Counted from the stretch's first letter, positions 42,710-52,532 are shown. The stretch: 62,953 nucleotides of DNA from Neisseriaceae bacterium (GCA_947446595.1 CANFGS010000010.1:1-62953); one strand, 5' to 3'. Numbers and translations: made by a program. The notes: generated by a model from the sequence alone, not told the origin.

Positions 42710-44299
42710 ATGTTACAGCTCACAGAAATAAAACTCCCACTTACTCATACTGAAGATGAACTAAAAGCAGAGATTCTTAAGCGTTTAGGAATAAAAAATG
42801 ATGCTTTGATATCATATACTATCTATCGCCGTGGCTATGATGCTCGTAACCCTAGCAATATCAGATTTATTTATACACTTGACGTAGAAGTTAAAAATGA
42901 AAAACGTTATCTAAATAAAAACAAAGTTACAATTGCTCCAAATAGAGCTTATACAATGGTAGCAAAAGCTCCATCTACGCTTAAATCACGACCCATTGTA
43001 ATTGGCACTGGCCCATGTGGTTTGTTCGCGGGTCTATTACTAGCCCAAATGGGATTTCGTCCAATAATGATAGAACGCGGTAAAAGTGTCAGAGAACGCA
43101 CCAAAGACACTTTTGGATTATGGCGACAAAGACTACTTCATCCAGAATCAAACGTGCAGTTTGGTGAAGGTGGGGCTGGGACATTTTCTGATGGTAAACT
43201 CTATAGCCAAATTAAAGATCCGAAGCACTACTCGCGTAAGGTATTAGAAGAGTTTATAAAAGCAGGTGCACCTGAAGAAATTATCTACGTGAGTAAGCCA
43301 CATATAGGAACTTTTCGGTTAGTATCTATGGTTGAAAAAATGCGCGAAACAATCGAGTCTTTAGGAGGTGAAATTCGCTTCCAAAGTAAAGTCACTGACG
43401 TACTGATCAAAGACCATCAAATTGAGGGTATAGTTTTAGCTAATGGAGAACAAATTCTAAGTAACCACATAGTTTTTGCAATAGGACATAGTGCAAGAGA
43501 TACTTTTGATATGCTACACTCTAAAGGTGTTTATATGGAAGCAAAACCTTTCTCGGTTGGGTTTCGGATAGAACACCCACAATCTCTAATTGACAAGAGT
43601 CGCTTTGGAGTAAATGCTGGTAACCCATTACTTGGGGCGGCTGATTATAAGCTAGTGCATCATGCTAATAATGGTCGCTCTGTTTATAGTTTTTGTATGT
43701 GCCCAGGTGGTACTGTAGTAGCAGCTACATCCGAGCCAGAGATGGTAGTAACTAATGGCATGAGTCAATATTCTCGTAATGAAAGAAATGCTAATAGTGG
43801 TATCGTAGTTGGTATTACCCCTACAGACTACCCTCACGATGTATTGGGAGGGATTGAGTTTCAAAGACAATTAGAACGAAATGCATTTATTATGGGTGGG
43901 CGTAATTATAACGCTCCAGCTCAATTGGTTGGTGATTTTTTACTTGACAAAGCCTCTGTTGAAATCGGTAGCGTACTTCCATCATATACTCCTGGGGTTA
44001 CGCCTGTAAATCTAAAAGATTCTATGCCTGAGTATGTAATTGCAGCTATTCGTGAAGCATTACCGGTATTTGACAAACAAATTCCAGGATTTGCTATGAA
44101 TGATGCACTATTAACAGGTGTAGAAACCCGCACTTCATCCCCTATTAGGATCAAACGTGATAGTAATAGTTATCAAAGTATTAATACTCGTGGATTTTAC
44201 CCTGCGGGTGAAGGTGCAGGATATGCTGGTGGTATATTATCGGCAGCTGTAGATGGTATAGAAGTAGCAGAGGCAGTAGCTTTAAGTATGCTTAATTAG
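42710..44299 (+). CDS. FAD-dependent dehydrogenase (COG2509 type)
   Basis: The 529-aa flavoprotein has an N-terminal ~90-residue domain, then an FAD-binding motif GTGPCGLFAGLLLAQMG, and the hallmark VQFGEGGAGTFSDGKLYS. Near the C-terminus GEGAGYAGGILSAAVDGI completes the FAD site. Members are annotated as NAD(P)/FAD-dependent oxidoreductases without a known substrate. It follows the GNAT gene by 13 bp. Its function remains open. Confidence 0.82.
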   Translation: MLQLTEIKLPLTHTEDELKAEILKRLGIKNDALISYTIYRRGYDARNPSNIRFIYTLDVEVKNEKRYLNKNKVTIAPNRAYTMVAKAPSTLKSRPIVIGTGPCGLFAGLLLAQMGFRPIMIERGKSVRERTKDTFGLWRQRLLHPESNVQFGEGGAGTFSDGKLYSQIKDPKHYSRKVLEEFIKAGAPEEIIYVSKPHIGTFRLVSMVEKMRETIESLGGEIRFQSKVTDVLIKDHQIEGIVLANGEQILSNHIVFAIGHSARDTFDMLHSKGVYMEAKPFSVGFRIEHPQSLIDKSRFGVNAGNPLLGAADYKLVHHANNGRSVYSFCMCPGGTVVAATSEPEMVVTNGMSQYSRNERNANSGIVVGITPTDYPHDVLGGIEFQRQLERNAFIMGGRNYNAPAQLVGDFLLDKASVEIGSVLPSYTPGVTPVNLKDSMPEYVIAAIREALPVFDKQIPGFAMNDALLTGVETRTSSPIRIKRDSNSYQSINTRGFYPAGEGAGYAGGILSAAVDGIEVAEAVALSMLN

Positions 44300-44333
44300 T
44301 ATCTTTTATTGCTTTTCATACTTGAATTAATGT

Positions 44334-44421
44334 TGGCGGAGAAAGAGGGATTCGAACCCTCGGTACGTTACCGTACGCTACCTTTCCAAGGTAGTGCAAT
44401 CGACCACTCTGCCATCTCTCC
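44334..44421 (-). tRNA. tRNA-Ser(GGA)
   Basis: On the minus strand an 88-nt class II tRNA with long variable arm starts GGAGAGATGGC and ends TTTCTCCGCCA. The anticodon loop TTGGAAA gives GGA, reading TCC/TCT. It lies 21 bp downstream of valS in the same direction and may share its transcript. Confidence 0.95.
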
Positions 44422-44442
44422 GCAGGTGAGGTGTTTATTATA

Positions 44443-47196
44443 CTATTTTGCACCTAGTTTACTCAACTGTAAATTAAAACCCGTAATAGTTTGTTTAAGT
44501 TCATTTGCACGTAATGTATCACGCTCCACCAAGTCTTTTGGAGCTCTATCTAGATATGATTTATTATCGAGCTTTTGCATTATTTTTTCTAATTCTTTGG
44601 TATTTTTCTCAATCTCTTTGTTTAGGCGTAGCTTCTCAGCATCAATATCAATCTCAACTTTTAACATCATCTTTATACGTCCAACAATTGAAATTGGAGC
44701 CATACCATTACCATCTAATACATTCACAAAATCAATTTGACTTATTTTTGCTAATGCTTTAATATATGGTACAAATTCATCCATAACCAAGTCATCTGGC
44801 TTAGTTTCAATAATTAAAGGTACTTTTAATCCAGGATTTAGATTCATTTCAGCTCTTAAATTCCTGACACTCCCGATAATTTCTTTTAATGAATTAATCG
44901 TTGCGATACTGTTTGCGTCTGGAGCTGGTAACTCTGAAATCGTTGGATATTCTGCAATCATAATTGAGTCAGAAGGTTTTTTGCCATATACAGTTGCTAG
45001 TGATTGCCACAATTCCTCAGTGATAAAAGGCATTAATGGATGTAGTAATCGTAAAATACACTCTAATACTTGTAATAGCGTATTAATTGTACTAGCTCTC
45101 ACCTTAAAGTCATCACTTTGCAGATTAACCTTAGCTAACTCCAAATACCAATCACAAAATTCATTCCACACAAATTCATACAACTTTTGGGCTATCATAT
45201 CAAAACGATATGTCTTATACCCGTAATCAATCTCGGTAATTACGCGGCGTAATTCACTTAAAATCCATTCATCAACAGAATTTAATTCAAAGCTCTCACC
45301 AATTAAATGAGCATGCTGTTCGGTATTCATTAACATGAAGCGGGTTGCGTTCCATAATTTATTACAAAAATTACGCGAACCTTCAATTTTCTTAACATCA
45401 AAACGTACTTCACGACCATGAGTTGCAAGAGACGCGAAAGTAAATCTTAACGCATCAGCTCCAAATGGTAAAAAACCATCTGGATAGTCACGAGCTGTTA
45501 ATTTACTAATTGTTTCGGCTTGTTTTGGATTCATAAGATTAGCCGTACGTTTTTTTATCAGTTCTTCAAGAGTAATTCCATCAACTAAATCTAGTGGATC
45601 AATTACGTTTCCTTTAGATTTAGACATTTTATTACCATTGGCATCTTGAATTAGACCATGAACATACACCTCTTGAAATGGAACTTTTCCTGTGAATTCA
45701 TGGGTAAACATAACCATACGAGCTACCCAGAAGAATATAATATCAAAACCAGTTACAAGTACATTTGAAGGTAAAAACGCATTTAACTCTTTAGTTTCAT
45801 TTGGCCACCCTAGAGTAGTAAAGCTCCATAAAGCAGAACTAAACCAAGTATCTAGAACATCATTATCCTGATTTAATTTATCAGTTCCTGATAATTTGAT
45901 AGCCTCTTCAAGAGACTTCGCAACATAATATTTTCCATTTTCGTCATAATAAGCAGGAATGCGATGCCCCCACCATAACTGCCTTGAAATACACCAATCT
46001 TGAATATTATTTAGCCACTGGTTATAAGTAGTAGTCCAATTATCAGGTACAAATTTAACCTTACCATCGGATACCAATTTAAGGGCATCAGAGGCTAATT
46101 TTTCCATACTCACGTACCACTGATCAGTTAGCATTGGTTCGATAACTTCGTTAGTTCTATCCCCTCTTGGCACCATTAGCTTATGTGGTTTTACTTCAAC
46201 CAAGAAACCTTCGGACTCTAAATCAGATACTATTTGTTTTCTTGCCCTAAAGCGCTCTAGTCCTTGATATTTATCAGGAGCATTAGTATTAATATGCCCA
46301 TCAAGGGTTAATATACTAACAATAGGTAAATTATGCCTTTTACCAACTTCATAATCATTAAAATCATGAGCTGGAGTAATTTTTACACAACCAGTTCCAA
46401 ACTCCAAATCCACATAATCATCAGCAATAATAGGTATTTCTTTATTTGTTAGTGGAAGTAGAAGAGTTTTTCCAATAAGGTGTGAATAGCGTTCATCTTT
46501 TGGGTTTACTGCTACAGCAACATCCCCAAGCATAGTCTCGGGACGAGTTGTTGCAACTACAAGTGACTCGTTACTATTTTTAACTGGATATTTGATATAC
46601 CACATCGAGCCATTTTCTTCAACTGAGATAACTTCCAAATCAGATACAGCAGTCATTAATTTAATATCCCAATTAACCAAACGCTTCCCTCGGTATATTA
46701 ATCCTTTTTGATATAAGCTTACAAACACTTCAGTAACTGCTGTAGATAAGCCATCATCCATAGTGAAACGTTCACGCGACCAATCACATGAAGCACCCAT
46801 ACGCCGCATTTGGCGGGTTATGGTTCCACCTGACACCTCTTTCCAGTCCCAAACATGCTTGATAAACTCCTCACGCCCCAGAGAATGACGCGATATATTT
46901 TGCTGATCTAATTGACGTTCAACTACAATCTGGGTTGCAATACCAGCATGATCCGTTCCAGGCTGCCATAATGTGTTATAACCTTTCATTCTATGATAAC
47001 GAGTTAGCATATCCATTAGGGTATGTTGAAACCCATGCCCCATATGAAGAGTACCTGTCACATTGGGTGGCGGTAATTGAATACAATAATTGGGACTACC
47101 ATGTTTGAAACTTGGTTTAAAATATCCAGAACCTTCCCAAATTGGGTACCATTTAGTTTCAATTTCACTTGGATTATATGTTTTTGCTAGTTCCAT
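44443..47196 (-). CDS. valS: Valyl-tRNA synthetase
   Basis: The 917-aa class I synthetase has the HIGH motif as HMGH (NVTGTLHMGHG), the KMSKS motif (GNKMSKSKG), an editing CP1 domain, and a C-terminal coiled-coil arm (about the last 70 residues) typical of ValS. It charges tRNA-Val. Length and domains are normal. It is divergent from lpxK. Confidence 0.97.
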   Translation of the reverse strand: MELAKTYNPSEIETKWYPIWEGSGYFKPSFKHGSPNYCIQLPPPNVTGTLHMGHGFQHTLMDMLTRYHRMKGYNTLWQPGTDHAGIATQIVVERQLDQQNISRHSLGREEFIKHVWDWKEVSGGTITRQMRRMGASCDWSRERFTMDDGLSTAVTEVFVSLYQKGLIYRGKRLVNWDIKLMTAVSDLEVISVEENGSMWYIKYPVKNSNESLVVATTRPETMLGDVAVAVNPKDERYSHLIGKTLLLPLTNKEIPIIADDYVDLEFGTGCVKITPAHDFNDYEVGKRHNLPIVSILTLDGHINTNAPDKYQGLERFRARKQIVSDLESEGFLVEVKPHKLMVPRGDRTNEVIEPMLTDQWYVSMEKLASDALKLVSDGKVKFVPDNWTTTYNQWLNNIQDWCISRQLWWGHRIPAYYDENGKYYVAKSLEEAIKLSGTDKLNQDNDVLDTWFSSALWSFTTLGWPNETKELNAFLPSNVLVTGFDIIFFWVARMVMFTHEFTGKVPFQEVYVHGLIQDANGNKMSKSKGNVIDPLDLVDGITLEELIKKRTANLMNPKQAETISKLTARDYPDGFLPFGADALRFTFASLATHGREVRFDVKKIEGSRNFCNKLWNATRFMLMNTEQHAHLIGESFELNSVDEWILSELRRVITEIDYGYKTYRFDMIAQKLYEFVWNEFCDWYLELAKVNLQSDDFKVRASTINTLLQVLECILRLLHPLMPFITEELWQSLATVYGKKPSDSIMIAEYPTISELPAPDANSIATINSLKEIIGSVRNLRAEMNLNPGLKVPLIIETKPDDLVMDEFVPYIKALAKISQIDFVNVLDGNGMAPISIVGRIKMMLKVEIDIDAEKLRLNKEIEKNTKELEKIMQKLDNKSYLDRAPKDLVERDTLRANELKQTITGFNLQLSKLGAK

Positions 47197-47339
47197 TACT
47201 GTTCCTGTATTTCTGGGAGTTAAATTATTTATTGTAATCGATTATTATAACATATTGCCCATATGTGATAAAATCAATCTTGTGCAAATTTCTAATTTGA
47301 ATTAGTAATTTTTGCTAAATAAATCACCTGGATAGAAAT

Positions 47340-48341
47340 ATGAAAATACAACACTTAATTGAGCAACATTGGTATTATAAAAACAACCCTTTATTATTTG
47401 TGTTATTACTACCTTTTACTTTGATTTTTTTTATAGTTAATCTAATCCGTTATGCTCTGTATAAAACTAACGCCCTAAAGAGTTATAAATTACCAGTGCC
47501 TGTAGTTATAGTAGGCAATATAAGTGTTGGTGGTGCTGGTAAAACCCCACTTACCAAACATTTAGCCTACGAACTAGCAACTCTTGGAATTTCAGTTGGA
47601 GTAATTTTACGTGGTTATAAAAGTAAGGTTAAAGGCACTAAGATTGTACATTTAACGGACTCAAGTATTTTAGTTGGGGATGAAGCTCTTATTTATGCTT
47701 CTAACAACATTCGTGTAGCAATAGGTAGTAATCGCTATGAAGCTGGAATGACATTACTTAAAGAATACCCAGATATTAAAATTATTTTATCTGACGATGG
47801 AATGCAGCATTATCGACTAAAGCGAGATTATGAAATAGCAGTTATTGATTCTAGCCGTATGCTTGGTAATAGATTTACCCTGCCGATGGGACCATTAAGA
47901 GAACCACCGTCAAGACTTAAATCTGTAAATGCGGTAGTATTTAATGGAATAGCAAATACTAATTTACCTCTACCACCACTAGTTGTAGAGCAAACTTTGA
48001 TATTAGATAAAATATACAACCCTAAAACTAAAAGTATAATATCTGTTGAAGAACTACAATCAACAAACATAACCGCCATAGCAGGTATAGGAAACCCAAA
48101 TAGATTTTTTGATTTTCTAAATAAACTAGATCTAAAATTAAATCATACCCTGGCCTTCCCTGATCATTACCTATATAAAAAAGAAGATATTCCAATAAAT
48201 AAAGAAATAATTTTAGTAACTGAAAAAGATTATGCTAAATTATCATTATTTGACCGCACTGATATTTGGGTGGTATTCGTCAAAGCCAGTCTAAACACCA
48301 GCAAATTAATTGAGCAAATATCAAATTTAGTGCAAATATGA
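47340..48341 (+). CDS. lpxK: Tetraacyldisaccharide 4'-kinase
   Basis: The 333-aa inner-membrane kinase phosphorylates the lipid A disaccharide at 4'. It has an N-terminal hydrophobic helix (FVLLLPFTLIFFIVNLIRYA) and the P-loop NISVGGAGKTPLT. It is the first gene of lpxK-Trm112-kdsB, a standard lipid A/Kdo gene set, which confirms that the organism makes LPS. Confidence 0.94.
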   Translation: MKIQHLIEQHWYYKNNPLLFVLLLPFTLIFFIVNLIRYALYKTNALKSYKLPVPVVIVGNISVGGAGKTPLTKHLAYELATLGISVGVILRGYKSKVKGTKIVHLTDSSILVGDEALIYASNNIRVAIGSNRYEAGMTLLKEYPDIKIILSDDGMQHYRLKRDYEIAVIDSSRMLGNRFTLPMGPLREPPSRLKSVNAVVFNGIANTNLPLPPLVVEQTLILDKIYNPKTKSIISVEELQSTNITAIAGIGNPNRFFDFLNKLDLKLNHTLAFPDHYLYKKEDIPINKEIILVTEKDYAKLSLFDRTDIWVVFVKASLNTSKLIEQISNLVQI

Positions 48342-48382
48342 TATAATATTAACCGAAATATAAATAACTAACAGGATACAAT

Positions 48383-48562
48383 ATGATAGACAATAAATTA
48401 CTCGCAATACTAGTTTGCCCACTTTGTAAAGCAAAACTCGAAGCAGATAAAGCCAATGACGAACTAATATGCACTAAATGTAAGCTAGCATACCCTATTG
48501 ATGACGGTATTCCAGTTATGTTGATAGATTCCGCTAGGAATATAGATAATGCCCAAAAATAA
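48383..48562 (+). CDS. Trm112-family small protein (YcaR-like)
   Basis: This 59-aa gene begins at ATG 48383 (AGGAT ribosome binding site) and overlaps kdsB by 14 bp. It has two CxxC knuckles (VCPLCK and ICTKCK) and the family's YPIDDGIPVML end. Trm112-like zinc-ribbon proteins activate methyltransferases in other organisms; in bacteria YcaR's role is not well known. The position between lpxK and kdsB is conserved in many proteobacteria. Confidence 0.88.
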   Translation: MIDNKLLAILVCPLCKAKLEADKANDELICTKCKLAYPIDDGIPVMLIDSARNIDNAQK

Positions 48563-49328
48563 TTTTACTTTGGTCATTCCCGCACGAATGCATTCAACTC
48601 GTTTACCACAAAAGATGATACTAAAAATTGGTGATTTACCAATGATAGTTCAAACTGCGAAACAGGCGATGAAGAGTAATGCCTCAAAAGTAATTGTAGC
48701 AACAGATCATGAGGATATCATAAAAGTATGTAGTGAACATGGCATTGAAGCAGTTATGACTAAATTCACACACAACTCAGGAGCTGAACGTTTAGTTGAA
48801 GTAACTAATTTATTAAACCTGCCCGATGATGAGATTATTATCAATGTTCAAGGTGATGAACCACTTATTGATCCATCATTAATCAACCAATTAGCTGATT
48901 TTATTTTGGATAAAAAAACCCCAATTGCGACTATTGCCCACCATATAACTCTTGAAGATGAAATTTTTAACCCTAATATTGTAAAAGTAGTACTTGATAA
49001 AGATAATAATGCACTTTATTTTTCGAGAGCTTCCATACCGTTTTATCGTGATGGGTATACTAATCGCCAAGAATTTAAGCAACCTCAAACTCTTGATGTA
49101 CTTAGACATATAGGAATATATGCTTATAATGTTGGATTTTTGAAACAATATCATCAATTGGCAAACTGTCCTCTTGAAAACGTTGAATGTTTGGAACAAT
49201 TACGGGTATTATATAATGGATATAAAATTGCTGTAATGACAAGTGATACTACACCTCATGCTGGAGTAGATACCTTGGAAGATTTAGAGCGTATCAGACA
49301 GCTTGTTAACTCAAAGAGCTCATATTAG
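48549..49328 (+). CDS. kdsB: CMP-Kdo synthetase
   Basis: The 259-aa cytidylyltransferase activates Kdo with CTP for lipopolysaccharide core assembly. It has the nucleotide-binding N-terminus VIPARMHSTRLPQK, and IINVQGDEPLI, the metal and Kdo site. It overlaps the Trm112-like gene by 14 bp. Other Kdo genes (kdsA, waaA) are not in the window. Confidence 0.95.
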   Translation: MPKNNFTLVIPARMHSTRLPQKMILKIGDLPMIVQTAKQAMKSNASKVIVATDHEDIIKVCSEHGIEAVMTKFTHNSGAERLVEVTNLLNLPDDEIIINVQGDEPLIDPSLINQLADFILDKKTPIATIAHHITLEDEIFNPNIVKVVLDKDNNALYFSRASIPFYRDGYTNRQEFKQPQTLDVLRHIGIYAYNVGFLKQYHQLANCPLENVECLEQLRVLYNGYKIAVMTSDTTPHAGVDTLEDLERIRQLVNSKSSY

Positions 49329-49329
49329 T

Positions 49330-49382
49330 GCATGGATTCCAAATTCATAACGAAACAGCATATTGTTTTGGTTTGGAATGAC
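49330..49382 (-). repeat. Dispersed GTCAT...ATCCATGC unit, inverted, with decayed copies
   Basis: Read on the minus strand the unit begins GTCATTCCAAACC and ends GGAATCCATGC. Further decayed pieces lie at 49411-49438 (CGTCATCCATCG...GATTCATGC) and 49448-49485 (CGTCGTCGAAGCAG...GGGATCCATGC). Together they fill the gap between kdsB and ygfZ. Confidence 0.7.
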
Positions 49383-49522
49383 AGCTTTAGTTGTCATCCC
49401 CACCATTTTTCGTCATCCATCGCATGATGAGATTCATGCTTTTGCACTTTGCTCGTCGTCGAAGCAGTAGGCTGGGATCCATGCTTTTGCACTATAAATT
49501 TTATTAACCCAGGAACCATAAA

Positions 49523-50317
49523 ATGGAAAAATATAATATAAGTAATGAATTAAGAGTGATTTCTGTCTCAGGAATTGATAGTCAAAAATTCCTGCAAGGA
49601 CAATTAACCAACGACATCAATGAGTTAGATAATAAGCCATTTCAATTCTCCGCTCATCTAAATAATAAAGGACGAATGTTAGCAAGTTTTATTATTACTA
49701 AACCAGCGCCCGACACCTACTACTTATTCACAAACACTGAAATAATTGATAAAATAATCCCACGCCTTAAAATGTTTGTTCTTCGCTCTAAAGTAGTTAT
49801 AGAAGATCTAAATTCCGAAGTTATTTTTTCTAATAATAAACCAGACAATGCATTATCTCTTGAGATTTTCCCGCGATATTTTATTTCCATAGCTCCCTCA
49901 GATGTTCCACAAAATAATCAGCTATGGAAAAAAGCATTAATTAATCATGGAATTCCTTTGATATATCTAAAGACACAGGAAGAGTTTACTCCACAGCAAG
50001 TTAATTATGATTTATTTAATGGAGTAAATTTCAAAAAAGGCTGTTATACTGGTCAAGAAATTGTAGCTCGTACTCACTACCTAGGTAAAGTAAAAAGAAG
50101 AATGTACCGCTTTATTTGTGATAATGAACCAGCCATAGGTCAAAAGGTGGTGAGTCCACTATTTGACAATCAAGAAATTGGTGTTATTGTTGATTACACC
50201 CGCCGTGAGCGCGATTATTTGGGGTTAGTATCATTACAAACAGAATGTATTGATAGTGCATTTCTTGATCTAGATAATAAAATCCAACTTTTAACTCAAT
50301 CTATAGAATACAAATAA
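49523..50317 (+). CDS. ygfZ: Folate-binding protein YgfZ
   Basis: The 264-aa protein resembles the aminomethyltransferase fold (GcvT-like) and carries the YgfZ signature KKGCYTGQEIVART near residue 172. YgfZ uses tetrahydrofolate to help Fe-S cluster assembly or repair in specific enzymes, including MiaB. A CCAGGA ribosome binding site precedes it. tdk follows by 2 bp. Confidence 0.9.
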   Translation: MEKYNISNELRVISVSGIDSQKFLQGQLTNDINELDNKPFQFSAHLNNKGRMLASFIITKPAPDTYYLFTNTEIIDKIIPRLKMFVLRSKVVIEDLNSEVIFSNNKPDNALSLEIFPRYFISIAPSDVPQNNQLWKKALINHGIPLIYLKTQEEFTPQQVNYDLFNGVNFKKGCYTGQEIVARTHYLGKVKRRMYRFICDNEPAIGQKVVSPLFDNQEIGVIVDYTRRERDYLGLVSLQTECIDSAFLDLDNKIQLLTQSIEYK

Positions 50318-50319
50318 TC

Positions 50320-50913
50320 ATGGCTAAATTATATTTTCGATATTCTGCAATGGATGCTGGAAAAACTCTAGATCTTATAAAGGTTGCCTATAATTACAAA
50401 GATCGTGGTCAAGAAGTGCTAGTTTATACATCTTCTATTGATAAACGCGCTGGTATGAATAATATTAAATCTCGTATTGGGCTTAATTGTGATGCTTTTT
50501 CTACCAATACAGATGATAATTTATTTGATTTAATTAAAGAAAAAGTAAGCGTAACTAAAATAGCTTGTGTTTTAATTGATGAAATCCATTTCTTTAGTAT
50601 AGAACAAATCGATCAGTTATCTGACGTTGTCGACTATCTCAAAGTCCCTGTAATATGCTATGGCCTTAGAAGTGACTATCGTGGAAAACCATTTGCATCA
50701 AGCGCAAAACTACTAGCAATAGCTGACACTTTAGAAGAACTAAAGACTATCTGTCACTGCGGACACAAAGCAACTTATAATATGCTAATAAAAAATTGGG
50801 TCGCTGTCAAAGAAGGAGATAGCGTAGTAGTAGATGACGACTCTCTAAAAGCAATTGATACTCGCTACACCTCAGTATGTCGCCTCCACTGGAAACTCGG
50901 AGAGTGGAAGTAA
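50320..50913 (+). CDS. tdk: Thymidine kinase
   Basis: The 197-aa type II thymidine kinase phosphorylates thymidine with ATP for dTMP salvage. The P-loop region is FRYSAMDAGKTLDL, the Walker B is IDEIHFF, and the lid has zinc-binding CHCGHKA plus VCRLHW. Length matches E. coli Tdk. It starts 2 bp after ygfZ and ends at a region of accessory genes. Confidence 0.93.
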   Translation: MAKLYFRYSAMDAGKTLDLIKVAYNYKDRGQEVLVYTSSIDKRAGMNNIKSRIGLNCDAFSTNTDDNLFDLIKEKVSVTKIACVLIDEIHFFSIEQIDQLSDVVDYLKVPVICYGLRSDYRGKPFASSAKLLAIADTLEELKTICHCGHKATYNMLIKNWVAVKEGDSVVVDDDSLKAIDTRYTSVCRLHWKLGEWK

Positions 50914-51003
50914 CAATTTAAAAAAACACACTAATTTTATCGATAAACTTCATCAAGAATTTTCTCACAACTAACAAATTGTTCGTGAAAATGCACTAGC
51001 AAT

Positions 51004-51123
51004 ATGCCCGCCAAATTGGGGAATATTGAAAAATCTGGACACTTACCCTGCGAAATATGTCATAATAAAACCAGAATCCCACAATTTATCGACAAAAAAT
51101 GTCTAAAATGTGATTATAGTTGA
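51004..51123 (+). CDS. Possible mini zinc-ribbon protein
   Basis: A 39-codon ORF encodes two knuckles, CEICHNKTR and CLKCDYS, in a CxxC-18-CxxC arrangement. The CxxCxNKTR part recalls Cys-rich KTR proteins. The ribosome binding site is poor and the stop overlaps the -35 box of the antitoxin promoter. It may be real, or a remnant of a larger gene. The rest of 50914-51119 shows no gene. Confidence 0.3.
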   Translation: MPAKLGNIEKSGHLPCEICHNKTRIPQFIDKKCLKCDYS

Positions 51124-51149
51124 CACCACCATCAAAATACGTATATAAT
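51120..51149 (+). promoter_or_regulatory. Consensus promoter of orphan antitoxin
   Basis: Perfect TTGACA (51120-51125) and TATAAT (51144-51149) hexamers are 18 bp apart. The 8-bp palindrome ATACGTAT (51137-51144) overlaps the spacer and could be the antitoxin's operator. Confidence 0.75.
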
Positions 51150-51185
51150 TACACAATTAAACACACACTTCAAGAGGCGGTTATT

Positions 51186-51452
51186 ATGAGTTTACAAGCA
51201 ATATATGCCCATAAGACAATTGGAATCACAGATTTTAAGCGTGGTGATACAAGATTTATTGATGACTTAAGCGAACCAATTGCTGTTTTAAAACGTGATA
51301 GTGTTAAAGCATATTTGATTTCGGAAAAACTAATGGCATACTTTATGGATATGCTTGAAGATAGAGAATTAACTAAAATTGCTAATCAACGATTAAAAGA
51401 ACTAGATGAAGGCACAACTCAAACGATTTCGGTAAGTATTGATGACTTATAG
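51186..51452 (+). CDS. Phd/YefM-like (StbD-type) antitoxin, orphan
   Basis: From the ATG at 51186, about 37 bp after the promoter, the product has 88 aa. The Phd/YefM fold shows as IYAHKTIGITDFKRGDTRFIDDLSEPIAVLKRDSVKAYLIS, in the style of StbD. The C-terminal half should neutralise a RelE/ParE-type toxin. No toxin ORF follows; the next gene, TsaC/Sua5, is housekeeping. So it is an orphan, from a lost toxin or a solitary regulator. Confidence 0.72.
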   Translation: MSLQAIYAHKTIGITDFKRGDTRFIDDLSEPIAVLKRDSVKAYLISEKLMAYFMDMLEDRELTKIANQRLKELDEGTTQTISVSIDDL

Positions 51453-51519
51453 TCTAATACAATGATGGAAAGACTAAAATAAAATCTTAATAAAATTGAT
51501 TTATCGGAAAATTTTTTAC

Positions 51520-52491
51520 ATGACTATATTAACTGGCAATACAAATGAAATTATAGAACAAGCACGATCAAAACTCTGTGCTGGTGAACTCGTTGCCATT
51601 CCAACAGAGACCGTTTATGGTTTGGGTGGTAATATTGCAATAGATAATGCAATTAAAAAAATCTATGAATTAAAAAACAGACCTAATAATCACCCTTTAA
51701 TTATCCATATAGCAAGTGCTGAAGACCTCTATATCTATGCTACACAAATACCTAAATATGTAGAAATTCTAGCCAAAAAATTTTGGCCAGGACCGCTTAC
51801 ATTCATCCTTCCCAAGTCTGATAAAGTAAGCCTTCTAGTAACAGGTTGCCAAAATACAGTTGCTATTAGAATGCCAAATCATGAATTGGCTCTAGAGCTA
51901 ATAAAAGCAGTAGGTCATCCATTAGCAGCGCCATCTGCAAATAAGTTTATGAGCATTAGCCCAACTCGCCCAGAGCATGTTATTGCAGAATTTAATAATG
52001 CAGTTGATGTTATTGATGGCGGAATATGTAATATCGGTATTGAATCAACTATTATAGATGCCACATCTCTTGATTATTATAAGGTACTCCGACCTGGAAT
52101 AATTTCTGTAGAAGATCTAAATGAAGCATTAGATAATAAATATAGTGATAAACTAGTAATAGATAAAAATGATATCATTGCTCCTGGTAGCCATAAAAAA
52201 CACTATTCACCCCAAAAAAAACTAATTCGCTTTAACTCAAAAGAAGAATTAGACTCCTTACTTGATAAGTATAATAATGTTTATATCATTCACTATTCTG
52301 ATTTTGTATTACTTGATAAAGAATTAAGCTACCAAATAAGCTCTAATCCATATGAATTTGCCAAAGATTTATATCATGCATTACGCCTAGGAGATAACTC
52401 ATTTTCTGAAACAATTGCCATAGAATTCCCACCAAATGAAAGCAAATACTCAGCAATCATAGATCGACTAAAAAGATCTATTGGTTCTTGA
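51520..52491 (+). CDS. L-threonylcarbamoyladenylate synthase (Sua5 type)
   Basis: From the ATG at 51520 the product has 323 aa. The first ~200 residues are the YrdC/TsaC domain (IPTETVYGLGGN, KNRPNNHPLIIHI, FWPGPLTFIL), and the last ~100 are the Sua5 domain with the linker APGSHKKHYSP. The enzyme makes threonylcarbamoyl-AMP, used for the t6A modification of ANN-decoding tRNAs. It lies between an orphan antitoxin and a BrnTA module. Confidence 0.92.
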   Translation: MTILTGNTNEIIEQARSKLCAGELVAIPTETVYGLGGNIAIDNAIKKIYELKNRPNNHPLIIHIASAEDLYIYATQIPKYVEILAKKFWPGPLTFILPKSDKVSLLVTGCQNTVAIRMPNHELALELIKAVGHPLAAPSANKFMSISPTRPEHVIAEFNNAVDVIDGGICNIGIESTIIDATSLDYYKVLRPGIISVEDLNEALDNKYSDKLVIDKNDIIAPGSHKKHYSPQKKLIRFNSKEELDSLLDKYNNVYIIHYSDFVLLDKELSYQISSNPYEFAKDLYHALRLGDNSFSETIAIEFPPNESKYSAIIDRLKRSIGS

Positions 52492-52517
52492 CATTTTGTA
52501 TATACATAAGTTATAAT
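52488..52517 (+). promoter_or_regulatory. Consensus promoter of brnTA
   Basis: Perfect TTGACA (52488-52493) and TATAAT (52512-52517) hexamers are 18 bp apart. The inverted repeat TAAGTTA (52507-52513)/TAACTTA (52526-52532) overlaps the -10 box. Confidence 0.8.
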
Positions 52518-52532
52518 ATTTTATGTAACTTA
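52507..52532. promoter_or_regulatory. Candidate BrnA operator
   Basis: The 7-bp arms TAAGTTA and TAACTTA are perfect inverted copies, 12 bp apart, over the -10 element and start site. BrnA antitoxins are known to repress their own operon, so this is a natural operator position; binding is inferred. Confidence 0.5.

Noticed and set aside
44309-44740. 143-aa plus-strand ORF over tRNA-Ser and the end of valS
   Set aside because: It starts in the complement of a tRNA gene and runs antisense through valS; a shadow ORF.
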